Assembly (NCBI GenBank): GCA_964551035.1
Contig: CAZKBK010000001.1
Location: 62,001-126,000 of the forward strand
Origin: Chryseosolibacter sp964551035
Lineage (GTDB): Bacteria; Bacteroidota; Bacteroidia; Cytophagales; Cyclobacteriaceae
DNA length: 64,000 nt
Direction of reading: 5' to 3'
Shown here: piece after piece, positions 37,001-42,358 of the stretch
Numbering within the stretch: the first letter of the stretch is position 1
How the letters are laid out: every line of letters starts with the position of its first letter
The notes under the pieces: generated by a model
The model's database searches: none
Told to the model about the DNA's origin: nothing
The model's input: only the letters and a program-made list of their open reading frames with translations
Made by a program: the position numbers and the translations under genes

Positions 37001-39929
37001 CCCCTGAGATGTTAGCGGTGAATGTCACGGCGGGGGAGACGGTCAGGCCGGTGACGGCCGCGCCTTCCAGCAGATTGATTTCCTCGTTGAGTGAAAAGAC
37101 TATTTTCTCGGGATTCGCCGCACGGGGGAACAGTGTCATGACGTCTCCCACGATTACGGGCGGCGTGCCGTCGCCGTTGACTACGTTGGTTGGCGAGATG
37201 GCAAACTCGTTACCTGCGATGTCAAAAACGTTTCCACCGGCCACGTAGCTAAGCTGGCTGATCGGTGCGGTAGTATGTTGCCATTTGCTGTTGCCAGCGC
37301 TGCTGGTGATGGTGATCTGGTTGCCGCTTGTGGCATAAACGGCTGATCCGACGGCACCGTCGTCGTTGCCGTCGCTGATTTCAAATCCTACTCCGCCACC
37401 ATCGTCGACAAAATCCACGTTCGCCCCGTTGGCAAGGCCAATGGGTTCGGTCGTTTGAAAAATGACCGTTTCCTTTCCGCTACCGCCAAAAATCGTCAGG
37501 GCTGGTGAGCCAAAGATTTCAGGGGCCGTGGCATCCACCGTCACATTAAGGTCTGTGGAAGGTGCGCTCTCATTACCGGCTGCGTCAACGGCTGTTGCGG
37601 TGATCGCATGGACGGAGGTGTTGCTTTCGGTTAACAGGGTGGCGATCACGGAATAGTTGCCGCCTGTGGCCGTTGCGGAACCGCGGCTGGCTGCGTCAAG
37701 GTCGCTGTAGATGTGAACGGTTGTGCCAGCCTCCGCGGTGCCGGTGAAGAGGGGCGTAAGGTCATTAGTGACATTGTCGGTGGGTGAGGTGCCTGAGTCG
37801 GAGGATGCGTCAAGATCAGGGATTGAAGGGGAAACCGGCGCCGTGTCATCGACGGTGATCATCAGAACTAATGACTCAGCGCCATCATTGCCTGCGGCGT
37901 CCGTTGCGATCGCTGTAATGTCGTGCTGTCCTTCAATGAGGTCAAAATCGATGGACCATGCACCGGTTGTTCCGTCGGCGACGACTGTGGCACCGGGGAT
38001 ATTGACATCGTCTGCAAGTAAGCGTACCGTTGCGTTGGCTTCCGCTGTACCGCTAACGGTCAGATCTGTCGTTACGTTCGTAATGTTGTCGGTATCATCC
38101 AGGCCGCTGTCATCACCGGCTGCAAGGTCGAGGCTTGTGGGCGCTGCCGGGCCGTTGGCGTCGCCCGCCAGGGTGTTTCCGTCGGTAAACGCGCTAATCG
38201 TTGTCGCGTTGCCTGCATCGTCGGTGACTTCAATGCTGATCGGCAACGCACCGCCTGCCCAATCCGGATCGCCATCTGCGGGCGTATAGGCGACAGTGTA
38301 GGTGCCATCAGCGTTATCCGTGAGACTACCTGCCACGCCGTTGACGGTGATCGTTCCTCCGTTGAAACCGAGTTCACCGCCGTTGGCCGTTAAGGTGATG
38401 GAAACGGGACCGCCGATGCCGACCGTCCCCGTAGACGGTGAGACGGCAACTGATGTGAATGCCGGGGGGGTGTTATCGATCGTGAATGTTGATGAGACTT
38501 CGGCGCCAGCCATTGCGTTTCCAGCAACATCAGTGACCGCCGGGCCAACCGTAATGCCGAGTGTACCGTTGCCATCGACATCGCTGATTGTGTATGTATA
38601 GGTCGGGCTTGTCCCGCCTACAACACCCGGATTCGTAAAAGTCACGCCGGCCGCATTAATCGTAATGTCGTCTGTCGCGACCAGGCTGGCAGCGTGAACG
38701 GGCTCGTCAAAACTTAGCGTGAAGGAGACCTCGTCATCAGTTGTGCCGGCTGCCGAGCCGAGCAACACAGCGTCAAGGGTGATATCCAAAGAAGGTGCTG
38801 TGTTGTCAATGGTGATGTTCAAGGCCGAGGATGCGGGGCCCGTATTTCCGTTAAGGGTTGCCGTCGCCGTGATCGCATGTGTGCCTTCCGGCAGGGAGAT
38901 GTCGATTGGCCCCCATGCACCCGCGCCATCGGCCGATACGGGTGTGCCAATCGTCGAGCCGTCATCAAAAAGCTGGATGCTTACGTTCGGGTTGGAAGAA
39001 CCTGAAATGCTAAGCGCCGAGGTTTGGGTTGTTATATTATCGGTGTTATCGTTAGAGTCGTCTGCCGCTGCGAGGTCGAGGCCGGTCGGGGCGTCTGGCA
39101 GTGTATACGTGATGACGATCTTTCCATCCGCTCCATCGCCACCATCGGCGCCGTCAAGGCTTCCGCCACCGCCACCGCCACCCGGTGCCATACCGTCACC
39201 GCCGTCTTCAGTTTCGTTCTCTTCGCCGCCATCGCCGCCATCGCCTCCGCCGGCAGGAGCTGTACCGCCGTCGGCATGAAGGGGCGGTGCTCCGGAGGGT
39301 CCCTCTTCACCGTCGTCCCCGTCCGCAGCGGTTCCTGCAGAAGAACCACCCCCGCCACCGCGTCTTACGTTAGAACTTCCTGATGTGTTCCGCCCCGGCC
39401 CGCCATTTCCGCCGGAGAATTTCACGCCCCCCGCAGGCACGACGCCTGCTGCTGCGCTTCCACCTGTTCCCGCGACTCCGCCATCGCCGGAGACCGGTTC
39501 AAAGCCGCCCGTTCCACCTTTTGCCATGATCGTTGCGGCGCTTCCAAACCACGTGTCACCCCCCGCGGTTCCGTCGGTGTTGCCGCCAGCACCCCCGAGG
39601 CCCACTTCCACGGTGTAGTCAGTATCCGCGGTTACGTCAAGTTCGGCCCGGCTATAGGCGCCGCCGCCGCCACCACCACCACCATCGCTGCCGGTAGTAT
39701 TACCGCCTCCTCCTCCTCCGGCCCCCCAGACCTCGACCGTGATCTTTGTGACGCCTGGAGGAACATGGAATGAGTTCGTCCCTGCGTTAATCGTTTCGGT
39801 TACCACCTGCTGAGCCAGGGCACCGTGCAACGAAAAGAGACCAAACGCTGCAAACAGCAAGGCAAGCCTGGTTATACGTCGAGAATCGCAAACTAAACCG
39901 ATGGATGAAATCGTAGATTTCCTGAACAT
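22098..39929 (-). CDS. Giant (5,943-residue) multi-domain T9SS-secreted surface protein
   Basis: One uninterrupted frame of 17.8 kb. An export signal (1-39, ending HGALAQ) leads to a Gly-rich head (about 65-275). Bacterial Ig-like and SwmB-type repeats with NITIDNTAPS and VTFSEAV motifs run about 278-1800, then a fibronectin-III-like domain (about 1816-1925). Eight tandem modules of about 290 residues span roughly 1930-4250. A unique region is followed by two PKD domains (about 5223-5310 and 5350-5410), a jelly-roll-like part (about 5450-5605) and an Omp28-like domain (about 5611-5840) starting RMVLLENFTNSG. A type A T9SS sorting domain ends the protein (about 5860-5943, MKVYPNPADRQ, ELSAGVYLLQI). 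It should be secreted across the outer membrane and attached to the surface, acting as an adhesin or surface filament (inference). It lies 116 bp downstream of the five-gene NTPase/TIR operon, with no strong promoter seen between; a weak bulged hairpin lies at about 40019-40039. A terminator follows. Confidence 0.92.
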   Translation of the reverse strand: MFRKSTISSIGLVCDSRRITRLALLFAAFGLFSLHGALAQQVVTETINAGTNSFHVPPGVTKITVEVWGAGGGGGGNTTGSDGGGGGGGGAYSRAELDVTADTDYTVEVGLGGAGGNTDGTAGGDTWFGSAATIMAKGGTGGFEPVSGDGGVAGTGGSAAAGVVPAGGVKFSGGNGGPGRNTSGSSNVRRGGGGGSSAGTAADGDDGEEGPSGAPPLHADGGTAPAGGGDGGDGGEENETEDGGDGMAPGGGGGGGSLDGADGGDGADGKIVITYTLPDAPTGLDLAAADDSNDNTDNITTQTSALSISGSSNPNVSIQLFDDGSTIGTPVSADGAGAWGPIDISLPEGTHAITATATLNGNTGPASSALNITIDNTAPSLDITLDAVLLGSAAGTTDDEVSFTLSFDEPVHAASLVATDDITINAAGVTFTNPGVVGGTSPTYTYTISDVDGNGTLGITVGPAVTDVAGNAMAGAEVSSTFTIDNTPPAFTSVAVSPSTGTVGIGGPVSITLTANGGELGFNGGTITVNGVAGSLTDNADGTYTVAYTPADGDPDWAGGALPISIEVTDDAGNATTISAFTDGNTLAGDANGPAAPTSLDLAAGDDSGLDDTDNITNVTTDLTVSGTAEANATVRLLADDVNIPGATVVADGTTGAWSIDFDLIEGQHDITAIATDAAGNDGAESLVLMITVDDTAPVSPSIPDLDASSDSGTSPTDNVTNDLTPLFTGTAEAGTTVHIYSDLDAASRGSATATGGNYSVIATLLTESNTSVHAITATAVDAAGNESAPSTDLNVTVDATAPEIFGSPALTIFGGSGKETVIFQTTEPIGLANGANVDFVDDGGGVGFEISDGNDDGAVGSAVYATSGNQITITSSAGNSKWQHTTAPISQLSYVAGGNVFDIAGNEFAISPTNVVNGDGTPPVIVGDVMTLFPRAANPEKIVFSLNEEINLLEGAAVTGLTVSPAVTFTANISGVGTTNTVTLVASANGEFTIGTTVSYSGSGNLVDLGGNNLGAVNNHAVVMETVPPSITNVTIPDVAMKVGDIVTAIITTVDDDGDHPTSVSGNIGGFAVGSLTNNSNISKTVTFTVTENGTDVAAGSDIPLSITLTDGQSNASAAYTTAISQTSDPIDANSPEVVGNAVLFPRADNPEKVVFSFDEDIDLTDGAGVTGITVNGSATDFNATFSSATNTVTLESSSNGFFSASSVIAYAGGGNLVDLLGNQATSFASLSIADETVKPVITAVSIPDAPMIVGQNVEVTITTTDDDLDEPVAVSGTIAGFNVTVPITYTSGTEKKAIFTITEGATDIAAGDDIPVASITLTDGLGNASDPFSTTISQANDPIDANSPTIVSITNSDAQIYEGDLVQTVTVVYSENMNTAIQPTITISGTNWGAQTPVGGTNGWAGTTYTAQFTHDGDPEELANLTTSVAVGGAQDAAGNANLGNATSSFFSVDTKKPTALVTVSTGLSIGGIAYLNQDNLVITVQATFSEAMNTAVAPSVTFTSTDGNLTAGTGSWSAGNTVYTIAYTHDGTDEESLTPQVSVNGGEDANGNEQTVAATSTNFVIDTDRPEVASITRVSSTPTNASSVAFSVVFSEAVTAVDATDFTVTALSGSYTPSVGVAGSGTTYTVTVSNLTGDGEIRLDVAGGSANVVDARFNDITADFTSGETYVIDQTAPLVQSVEIITATEPWSDFNGTSATTLQWTVTFSEPVDGVDATDFVIQNPRPPAAVTYNTTPGVAGTGDTRTISVTGVELLTTSGAQLHIDVLDDNTITDDAGNPLGGPLTTDGPFPTGVTNLDHYYTVLFPEPTEAATNFTVNTQSTTSLQIQWTNPASPAEPANYYIAQLKKSTIPAFTDPQDGTYPDPATADADPSDGTLAQPVIATSNLINFSNLPSGFDYDVRIVSASYSGLLGSPAQYQFDFLTTPTLTGSTNTTVGTVSSLATPVTTSPVNSLVTASPGTEVYRFSIDDDGALDATDNAPLKFSSLVIKQGAVNGVADWTDAIAGARLVDSNGEFIDGTVNATNITFTGIPSSDPSNANAVPDLGYVPDDLSKTYILQIWLDATLGVADNSDLAFLVDNASFTYDNTVDADEASQRSSQVSPGSSIESSAVDINVVATKLVFDTGVPAQIGVKSNFPTPPVVHAVDANGNLDTDYSNAFTVAPLASIDNGHTNFSSGVLTLSDFNFNTPTATAITISGVAGGIYPAIVGANAAVSSSVTSVITNLTQISIGPDGEPSEISSLATTPAGDVQVFDFVITDDVGANSTTFEDNDGLPTLITDLVITAGTGNDAALGDWTDAIAGARLTDGSTSRTGTVNTGNITFASMTINAPSGIGYVADDGAKTYRLFIYLKSASAIPDVIDNKDFVFEITSANITTNASPTSSTLQTSDTNSGDGNVAVDVEATQIDFTTQWLTAATQSYDAPLAPSPVAKARDVNGNLDLDYNTAATVASGNATLYPLANDGVTVNNGVFTFEADLQVSSAGDGAHNATTQLTLSSGTLTDGVTNSITLQYSAASDILRESVLFSYPQNIDYADAGNQVPDITDATGIALEAFKVRDGGGTVDADGTPTKLSRIKISVTNYQYLRRIALYEVGDDFSLSNELAEMDVSAGTVTGANVAEFEFTGITAFEAPDNGSRENIFAVKVSFQNANVADNAVVTFEVVEVEAEAISSAFGVPNPVGVASNVTGDENKIEVEATQLDIISPAADRLVSLDAALTPITVQARDANANLDLDYNDPVTELTNASGVAMSSTPAVVGISFASGILNFPADFTFTSGNNNDEVTLSVKAGTGTNCGVDAICSGTSPMLTLKSNTITIGNVVAEPLTISSLINAFAGVPVFDFTVNDDDRETSGTDALPTRISQVIVTQGAGNQVADWSQLIAGALLFDGTTYVLATAINNNNIVFPAMPNALTSDLGHIADNGEKTYQMWMWLRNPLLGTLPSTVDNLELEFEVLATNITLVGGVSSTFSDSESEASGAGKNAIDVDATKLAFTTNPASDLLVNKDISGQLPIPVVEALDANNNRDLDFNSATVTVTNADGSPMTNAPGNADIINGLLTFDNAFQFNAIGDGTLTVAATGPSTVTNAVSTAVTVRVGLSGTITAGGEAEPTTISSLIDSDGEKVEVFDFTINDDPAGTPADENDGNPMLVTAITITQQGGVNTIADWSEAIEGAELSDGTNTLTGTVNGTSIEFLAIPTTLNALGYIGDGDPKEYSLSIYLKSALGGTLPETIDGLVFGFQVLQADITTDPTGTSILAGEDELSGGGNEVAVVATQLDITTPGAATPVSLNEPFSVVVKARDANANVDLDFTGAPATITELTNASGVTMTSTPTVAGQEFTNGVYTFPVDFSFTSGNNNDDVTLSMKAGTGTTCGVDAVCTVISPVLTLKSSTIEPGGLVEPATISSLTTAAPGADVFDFEIRDDDLVVAGTDAEATLITDLVITPAAGNEIADWTELIAGAELFDGTSTHAGVVNADNITFSGLNVGAGGIGEVADNTAKTYTLRIRLHAALMGALKATVDNERVAFEILATNITVTASSSTFSDSESENSGALTNAIDVVATALAFTTQPAADMLVNKDIAPNQLPLPVVEALDANGNRDLDFNSTALAITSAGGLTMTNAPGNTDIINGLLTFNGGFQYDDIGDGSTGNGTLTISAADGAHTVTNAVSTAVTVRVGLSATITPGPLTEPTTISSVADTDGEKIAVFDFEISDDANGVESENDGNPILISQIVITQQANPNNTVSNWSDVIAMAELSDGTNIVAGVVNASNITFAGMAHTPGDIGYIGDNANKTYTLRIYLHATLNSSLWPVIDGQVFGFQVLETDITTDFTGTSIITGENVDSGVANEITVVATQLDFTTPSSATNASLNSPFAVVVQARDENGNLDLDFTAGASTITSLTNVTTADMTSTPPVVGSDFANGVFTFPADFMYTSGANDDDVTLTMDAGTATISGTSPTIILTSSFESVLVVDPNFTPAADIPYIDNQDISDETTSHAVAQLLLWDGDGVIADLDGAATNIDDITLSVTNPENVRSLGIYLSSTLVQSKDNADFVAGTETTVTFENLSAQVIAPDNGNLPVTIRAAFFDTPAKVHDNDAIQFRVLAVSQAGGSRFNDVNNPGNIGGVPGGALTDPEVRIEVTATQLDFVVDPAPIEGIDQPLSVEPEVRAHDANGILDEDFNFAATITVATASLNDPALSFTGGILGFTNVQYDAAGVGTYTVVANGISSDDGPEPSLPVDVIHVSAALLNDAHGVINATNIKAGSSDIVIFGVTFSPDHGTATEPSLQSFAVTFSGPFMKENEYLSFQDFRLYEASTADFGSAQPVGNVTIDELASVNAGVGEIDMVRFTFDQPKGLFGGNISRSFFITAGVASDATNETPEIAPQLIDLGFGDPTDNNIALSEGTATTQLIGQTYTFASTRPPGLVATSPERGQLNVDPAIDTIKLVFDVKVLSFDGMAFLYGKTTNNLIDTLQAVNGVFNGNISQLGLVTVDTLKFLIPPDVILHPDSVYYIGIRQGTYDPLTNKGTGISDEGQNFYGGISYNGTFYFKISSPVAPKMVATDINKYFASESLGIFNGAFDQFGTGYYLVARHSDAGPDPTNDQILSPGTYPVPVVASGSFAITAISQSKPLYQSVAFSAALDPGETYDVWIFAENDAQPTPVRVTAPYGAGPDYSPGTPGPTLQLTVPAATTNLNNPLIEVCPNSSVLITTPIIISENSPGDLSSPSVQNFNVLLPTGFSFNTDHLPTVTFAGQDFVDVDTIFFVNNTLLNIAFTNTGASSIDNIIIRNLEVLGTVTGQILPIRRFAGNMSLTLVPENTELARIFATSLKEQPFTNSYSSINDFSIFGSTVNEVVNFIPDNFIEPSTNGAEVRLVPSVEATNDYGASTFSGPGVTNDLLSLSGVPPNTAFDVVMTHTDLNGCVSTTTQQYMVYDHLNAIPVIGTSECIPNPLYPDLAPHLYMPGDTLRSNAKAGFGLLDLFTKVPPTADSEKDMIFGAGWETVVNRIPVYIQGSPLKDFTWDYSHILNADTVVGANINENPYDHFLETSSGGTFSRGGSLGNVEFIAIYRSTADNSLVVPFRQEVELFVPPMPVLNIAGNSASEGDTLIFCQDQPLIQITGFPLVTPGVSNGVFGVYDVATGNPIVEQRPSPTPSLTHPGFVDNGNGTATLDPGTLFNDYKTLRITYAFEENASPCVDHFGVFYIRIVPNPVANFTFQSVDTPTTPGGTGTCEAIPINFNATTVGTIDSYAWNFDDPNSGEANESDVNSPVHTFNESDAYNVSLTVTSNYGCASSETVSQVSVGAVPEVVFDFRGVSVNDQFAFDINHDDDQTSSRVESAAVLNDGFATLRWTFGEGPEDFGPAVSYKYSEPGHYNVILEITSILGCVASDDEDIVVVPNEVIASSAAYKADFEISGNGSDYQTWPLEPQSSWELGIATSPVIKSSNAVWKTNLDGPYHSGEKSALYTAAFDISGLERPIISLNTFRHLDNPDGVVVQYSVDNRNITDPRKEWLTLGSSTSSGSSGTFWYTDAGLASKPGDQTFGDFGWSSADSTWRESKHTLAAVLGENNVVFRFALASISNTDFDGFAIDNLRIGEGTRMVLLENFTNSGVAESELQTMVTEENEAFRSFYHDGIGVNLVKIQYHVGFPGSDPFNEENPTDPGARALYYNIASVPQARLDGMAGPESQPFSTWGETMFNKRLLDLAEADVDISTPTVADGELTFNVTVTPGRRFTTPTILHVVIVEDSVDVDVNADLQGGRIQTGETIFGYVMRKMLPHAGGTKFSTLDSAVAITIPFRWTDAKLFLPDDDIHIIAFLQDETARTVYQADREKGPDPPTVSGIEDIDRLMKVYPNPADRQLVVELPFAVKRPTTVELFDPVGRTAYRSAIAKGEDRKVIGTEELSAGVYLLQIQTDQGIIRKKVLVVHRN
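27190..34110 (-). repeat. Eight tandem ~0.85-0.9 kb coding modules with a ~1.74 kb higher-order period
   Basis: Anchoring on the recurring ADW...IAGA.L.DGT motif, modules are centred near 33.91, 33.01, 32.15, 31.28, 30.39, 29.54, 28.65 and 27.80 kb. Each has a TISSL...FDF.I.DD strand pair, the anchor, a KTY.L.IYL strand, NAIDV.ATQLDF, and a terminal ARDANGNLDLDFN Ig-like part. Alternate modules resemble each other more: the pair at 31.28/30.39 matches 29.54/28.65, one ending TNAPGN(A/T)DIINGLLTF and the other carrying AGTGT(T/N)CGVDA or its equivalent. The modules at 32.15 and 27.80 are a distinct variant. The copies are diverged, which argues against very recent expansion. Confidence 0.8.
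39110..39730 (-). repeat. Glycine-rich low-complexity coding region
   Basis: About 200 residues of the giant protein's mature N-terminus consist of runs of Gly broken by Ala, Asp and Asn (for example GAGGGGGGNTTGSDGG). Such heads occur in other secreted bacterial proteins and may form a flexible or polyglycine-helix-like tip. The DNA is GC-rich with many CCGCCA/CCACCG words. Confidence 0.75.
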
Positions 39930-40045
39930 AAGGGGTTATTTATGTTGTTCTTTAGCCAGTCAAAAATGACGCAAATAGCCATACCGTTGCCGGTAATGGC
40001 TTCGTCAGGTTTTATCTTGATCAGGAGATTCCCGTCTCCCTGAGT

Positions 40046-41245
40046 CTAATAAAGCTTTCCGTCTTTATTCACCTTCATCAGCATGAGTTTTTCCTCATTG
40101 ACGAAGAATGTTGTTCCAAAGACCAGGTAGGATCCATCCGAGGTTTCCCTGATCGATGCGGCTTCCTGGTCATCCGCCCCTCCATAGTTGAATTGCCACT
40201 CCACCGCGCCCGTCGGGCCTATCTTTGCAATGGTGAGGTCGTTTCTTCGGTCTGTCGTGCTTACGGTTCCCAACACGACGAATGCATTGCCACCGGTCCG
40301 CGCGATAGACACGCCATGGTCGTCGCCGGCGTTTTCAAGCACCATCGAGAACATGACATTTGAAGCATAGTCGACGCGAAGCACGAGAATGTCGTCGTTG
40401 CCTTTTTCGTTGGTGGTACCGGTAATGGCCCATCCCCCCGTCATCGGGCAGAAGTCTTCAGGTGTTTCGTCAAAATCATAGGTTCCAAGCAGGGCGCCAT
40501 CCTTGGGATTTTCGGCGTCCTGGGCAGTGTGGATGAGTCGGACCGCAGAGGTTTGCGAGGCGTCGTCAATGAAGGGTGTCCCCCACCAGATATCCTGGCT
40601 TTTGGAATCTCTAAAAATTCTGGCCATGGGGGCGCCGGCGTCGGCGTTGCTGTAGGTGCGGGTCCATACGACCGACATGTCATCTTTGTCGACTTTGGCT
40701 ACAAAGATGTTTTTTGAAGCATGCCCGTCGATGCCCCCGAGAACGATGAAATGCTCCTCGGCATCGAGCGTGACGGCGCGTCCGTGCAGCGGGTACGTGA
40801 CACCGGCGTCTGTAAATGAGATGGATCCCATTTTCTCCATTTCACCGTCAGGGTTAACCTTCAGTAGTAAAAGCGCTGTAGTGGTACCATTTATCTCGTC
40901 GCCAACGATTAAGTAACCCCGGTTAACCAAGGTATCGCTGGTCATGTCCAGAAAGGACATTGCACGCCAATCGACCCCGGTTTTTGCGTAGGTGCTGTCC
41001 CACAACAGGTTGCCGTTCAGGTCCGTTTTTGTGAACTTGATTCTGACCGCGTTGGTGCCTTCGGTAGTGCTGTTGCTCAACAGGGCGTATCCGCCATCGG
41101 CGCTTTCCAGGGCAAGGACCGCGTGGTTATTGTCCGTAGTTCCGTGGAAACGGATGAAGGTGCCTTCATTTGCAGGTGTGGCATCTTCCTTCGTCTGGCA
41201 CGACAGGATCAACAGCGATAGGATAACGCTCAGGGTTCGTTTCAT
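40046..41245 (-). CDS. Lipoprotein with beta-propeller-like repeats
   Basis: A 399-residue lipoprotein (MKRTLSVILSLLILSC, lipidated Cys16). The body is made of six to seven repeats of about 50 residues with pattern GGY.L.G........I.V.KVD..G...W..TYG, for example NIFVAKVDKDDMSVVWTRTY and LTIAKIGPTGAVEWQFNYGG, typical of propeller-forming lipoproteins of Bacteroidota. It is probably attached to the outer membrane and may bind protein or sugar. It is the last gene of a tight five-gene cluster, eight bases after the exported barrel-like protein gene, and immediately precedes the giant T9SS substrate (116 bp). No enzyme motif is seen. Confidence 0.8.
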   Translation of the reverse strand: MKRTLSVILSLLILSCQTKEDATPANEGTFIRFHGTTDNNHAVLALESADGGYALLSNSTTEGTNAVRIKFTKTDLNGNLLWDSTYAKTGVDWRAMSFLDMTSDTLVNRGYLIVGDEINGTTTALLLLKVNPDGEMEKMGSISFTDAGVTYPLHGRAVTLDAEEHFIVLGGIDGHASKNIFVAKVDKDDMSVVWTRTYSNADAGAPMARIFRDSKSQDIWWGTPFIDDASQTSAVRLIHTAQDAENPKDGALLGTYDFDETPEDFCPMTGGWAITGTTNEKGNDDILVLRVDYASNVMFSMVLENAGDDHGVSIARTGGNAFVVLGTVSTTDRRNDLTIAKIGPTGAVEWQFNYGGADDQEAASIRETSDGSYLVFGTTFFVNEEKLMLMKVNKDGKLY

Positions 41246-41253
41246 GGGCTTGA

Positions 41254-42354
41254 CTATCGGGTTAGTTTGATGTGTTTGAAACTCGGCACGACGAGCCCGA
41301 TGTTCAACATGCTGTGATTCATGGTGAAGTTGCTATCGGTGTAGCCAAGATCCAGGATCGCCTGGCTTTCCGGCGTCCATTGGTAGCGGTTGGCACCGTT
41401 GACGACGTTCATCAATCCATACTGGAAGCGTACGTCGGCGGTAAGGTAAAAGACACCGATCTTATACCTGAATCCGGCTGTCGCGACAAGCGAGACGGTG
41501 ATGGGTTGATAATGTTCTTTCGTGTCGATGGTCGGTGTTGACACCGCTTCGTCCACGGTTGTTTCGCCGGTGAAACTGGAGCCAAACAGATAGCCGACCG
41601 CGGGTCCGAAGCCCACATAGGGAACGAAAGCATCGGAAACGTGACGTTGGGGCCTGAGCCGGTAATTCGCGAGCAAATTGACCTGGATGCGCTGATGCGT
41701 AATGGTATGGGGACCGATGGATCCTTCCAGGTCTGCGAACGGTGAATCATTGGTGTATTCGAACGCGTGCGAGCCCAGGGAGATCTCCGGGCTTGCAACG
41801 ACGCGTTTGTCGGCCGTGAGTATTTTTTGGAAGAACAGGGTGTATTGCAGGCGCGGAAGGGCGCGATAGACCCCCTTGCTCCTGGCGGCCATCCAGTAGT
41901 AGTACTGGGAGCGAACATCGACATGGGTGAAGTTCAGGCCAATCTTGCCGCCGATGAGGAACGCGGGATCGGTCTTGAATTTCCGGTACAGGTTGTGCAG
42001 TTCAATCGGGTCGACCGCCGTGTCGAGTTTCACGAACGGGTCGGCATTCAGGAGATTGAACATGGTGGTGTCGGCCCGGGTCGGTTCTTCAAGGTAAATA
42101 TGGGCGAGGGTCAGGATCTTGTATGCTTCGATGCGTTCCGCCTTGGTGAACCCGCCCTCATCCTCGCCGGTGTTGAGGCAGTTCTCCATGTGGGTGGGAA
42201 GTTCGTGAAGGCGTCCGTCGTTGTAGAGCACGCGGGCCGCGCGAAGCGTTTGTGTACAGTTTTGTGTTTCCTGGCGGGCCGGTTCCTGGGCGAACGCTTC
42301 GTTGCCGGCGGCGCAAAGGATGCCAATAGCTATGAGTGTGGGGCGTAAGGTCAT
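41254..42354 (-). CDS. Exported helical-plus-beta-barrel outer membrane protein
   Basis: A 366-residue exported protein with signal MTLRPTLIAIGILCAAGNEAFA. After it comes a helical, TPR-like stretch (about 30-130) with ALHIYLEEPTRADTTMF-type repeats (read here as TLAHIYLEEPTRADTTMF). The rest (about 135-366) alternates aromatic and polar residues as in outer-membrane barrels: GGKIGLNFTHVDVRSQYYYW, YVGFGPAVGYLFG, ATAGFRYKIGVFYLTADVRF, MLNIGLVVPS. The C-terminus is LTR rather than an aromatic residue. It is four bases downstream of the nSTAND NTPase and eight upstream of the lipoprotein, so it should be part of the same unit and could be its outer-membrane element. No named family recognised. 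Confidence 0.75.
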   Translation of the reverse strand: MTLRPTLIAIGILCAAGNEAFAQEPARQETQNCTQTLRAARVLYNDGRLHELPTHMENCLNTGEDEGGFTKAERIEAYKILTLAHIYLEEPTRADTTMFNLLNADPFVKLDTAVDPIELHNLYRKFKTDPAFLIGGKIGLNFTHVDVRSQYYYWMAARSKGVYRALPRLQYTLFFQKILTADKRVVASPEISLGSHAFEYTNDSPFADLEGSIGPHTITHQRIQVNLLANYRLRPQRHVSDAFVPYVGFGPAVGYLFGSSFTGETTVDEAVSTPTIDTKEHYQPITVSLVATAGFRYKIGVFYLTADVRFQYGLMNVVNGANRYQWTPESQAILDLGYTDSNFTMNHSMLNIGLVVPSFKHIKLTR

Positions 42355-42358
42355 GGCT

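Noticed and set aside
22606..39618. Many long plus-strand frames (up to 344 codons) inside the giant gene
   Set aside because: They are antisense shadows caused by GC-rich, repetitive codon use; they lack family features and the minus-strand frame has signal, domains and sorting domain.
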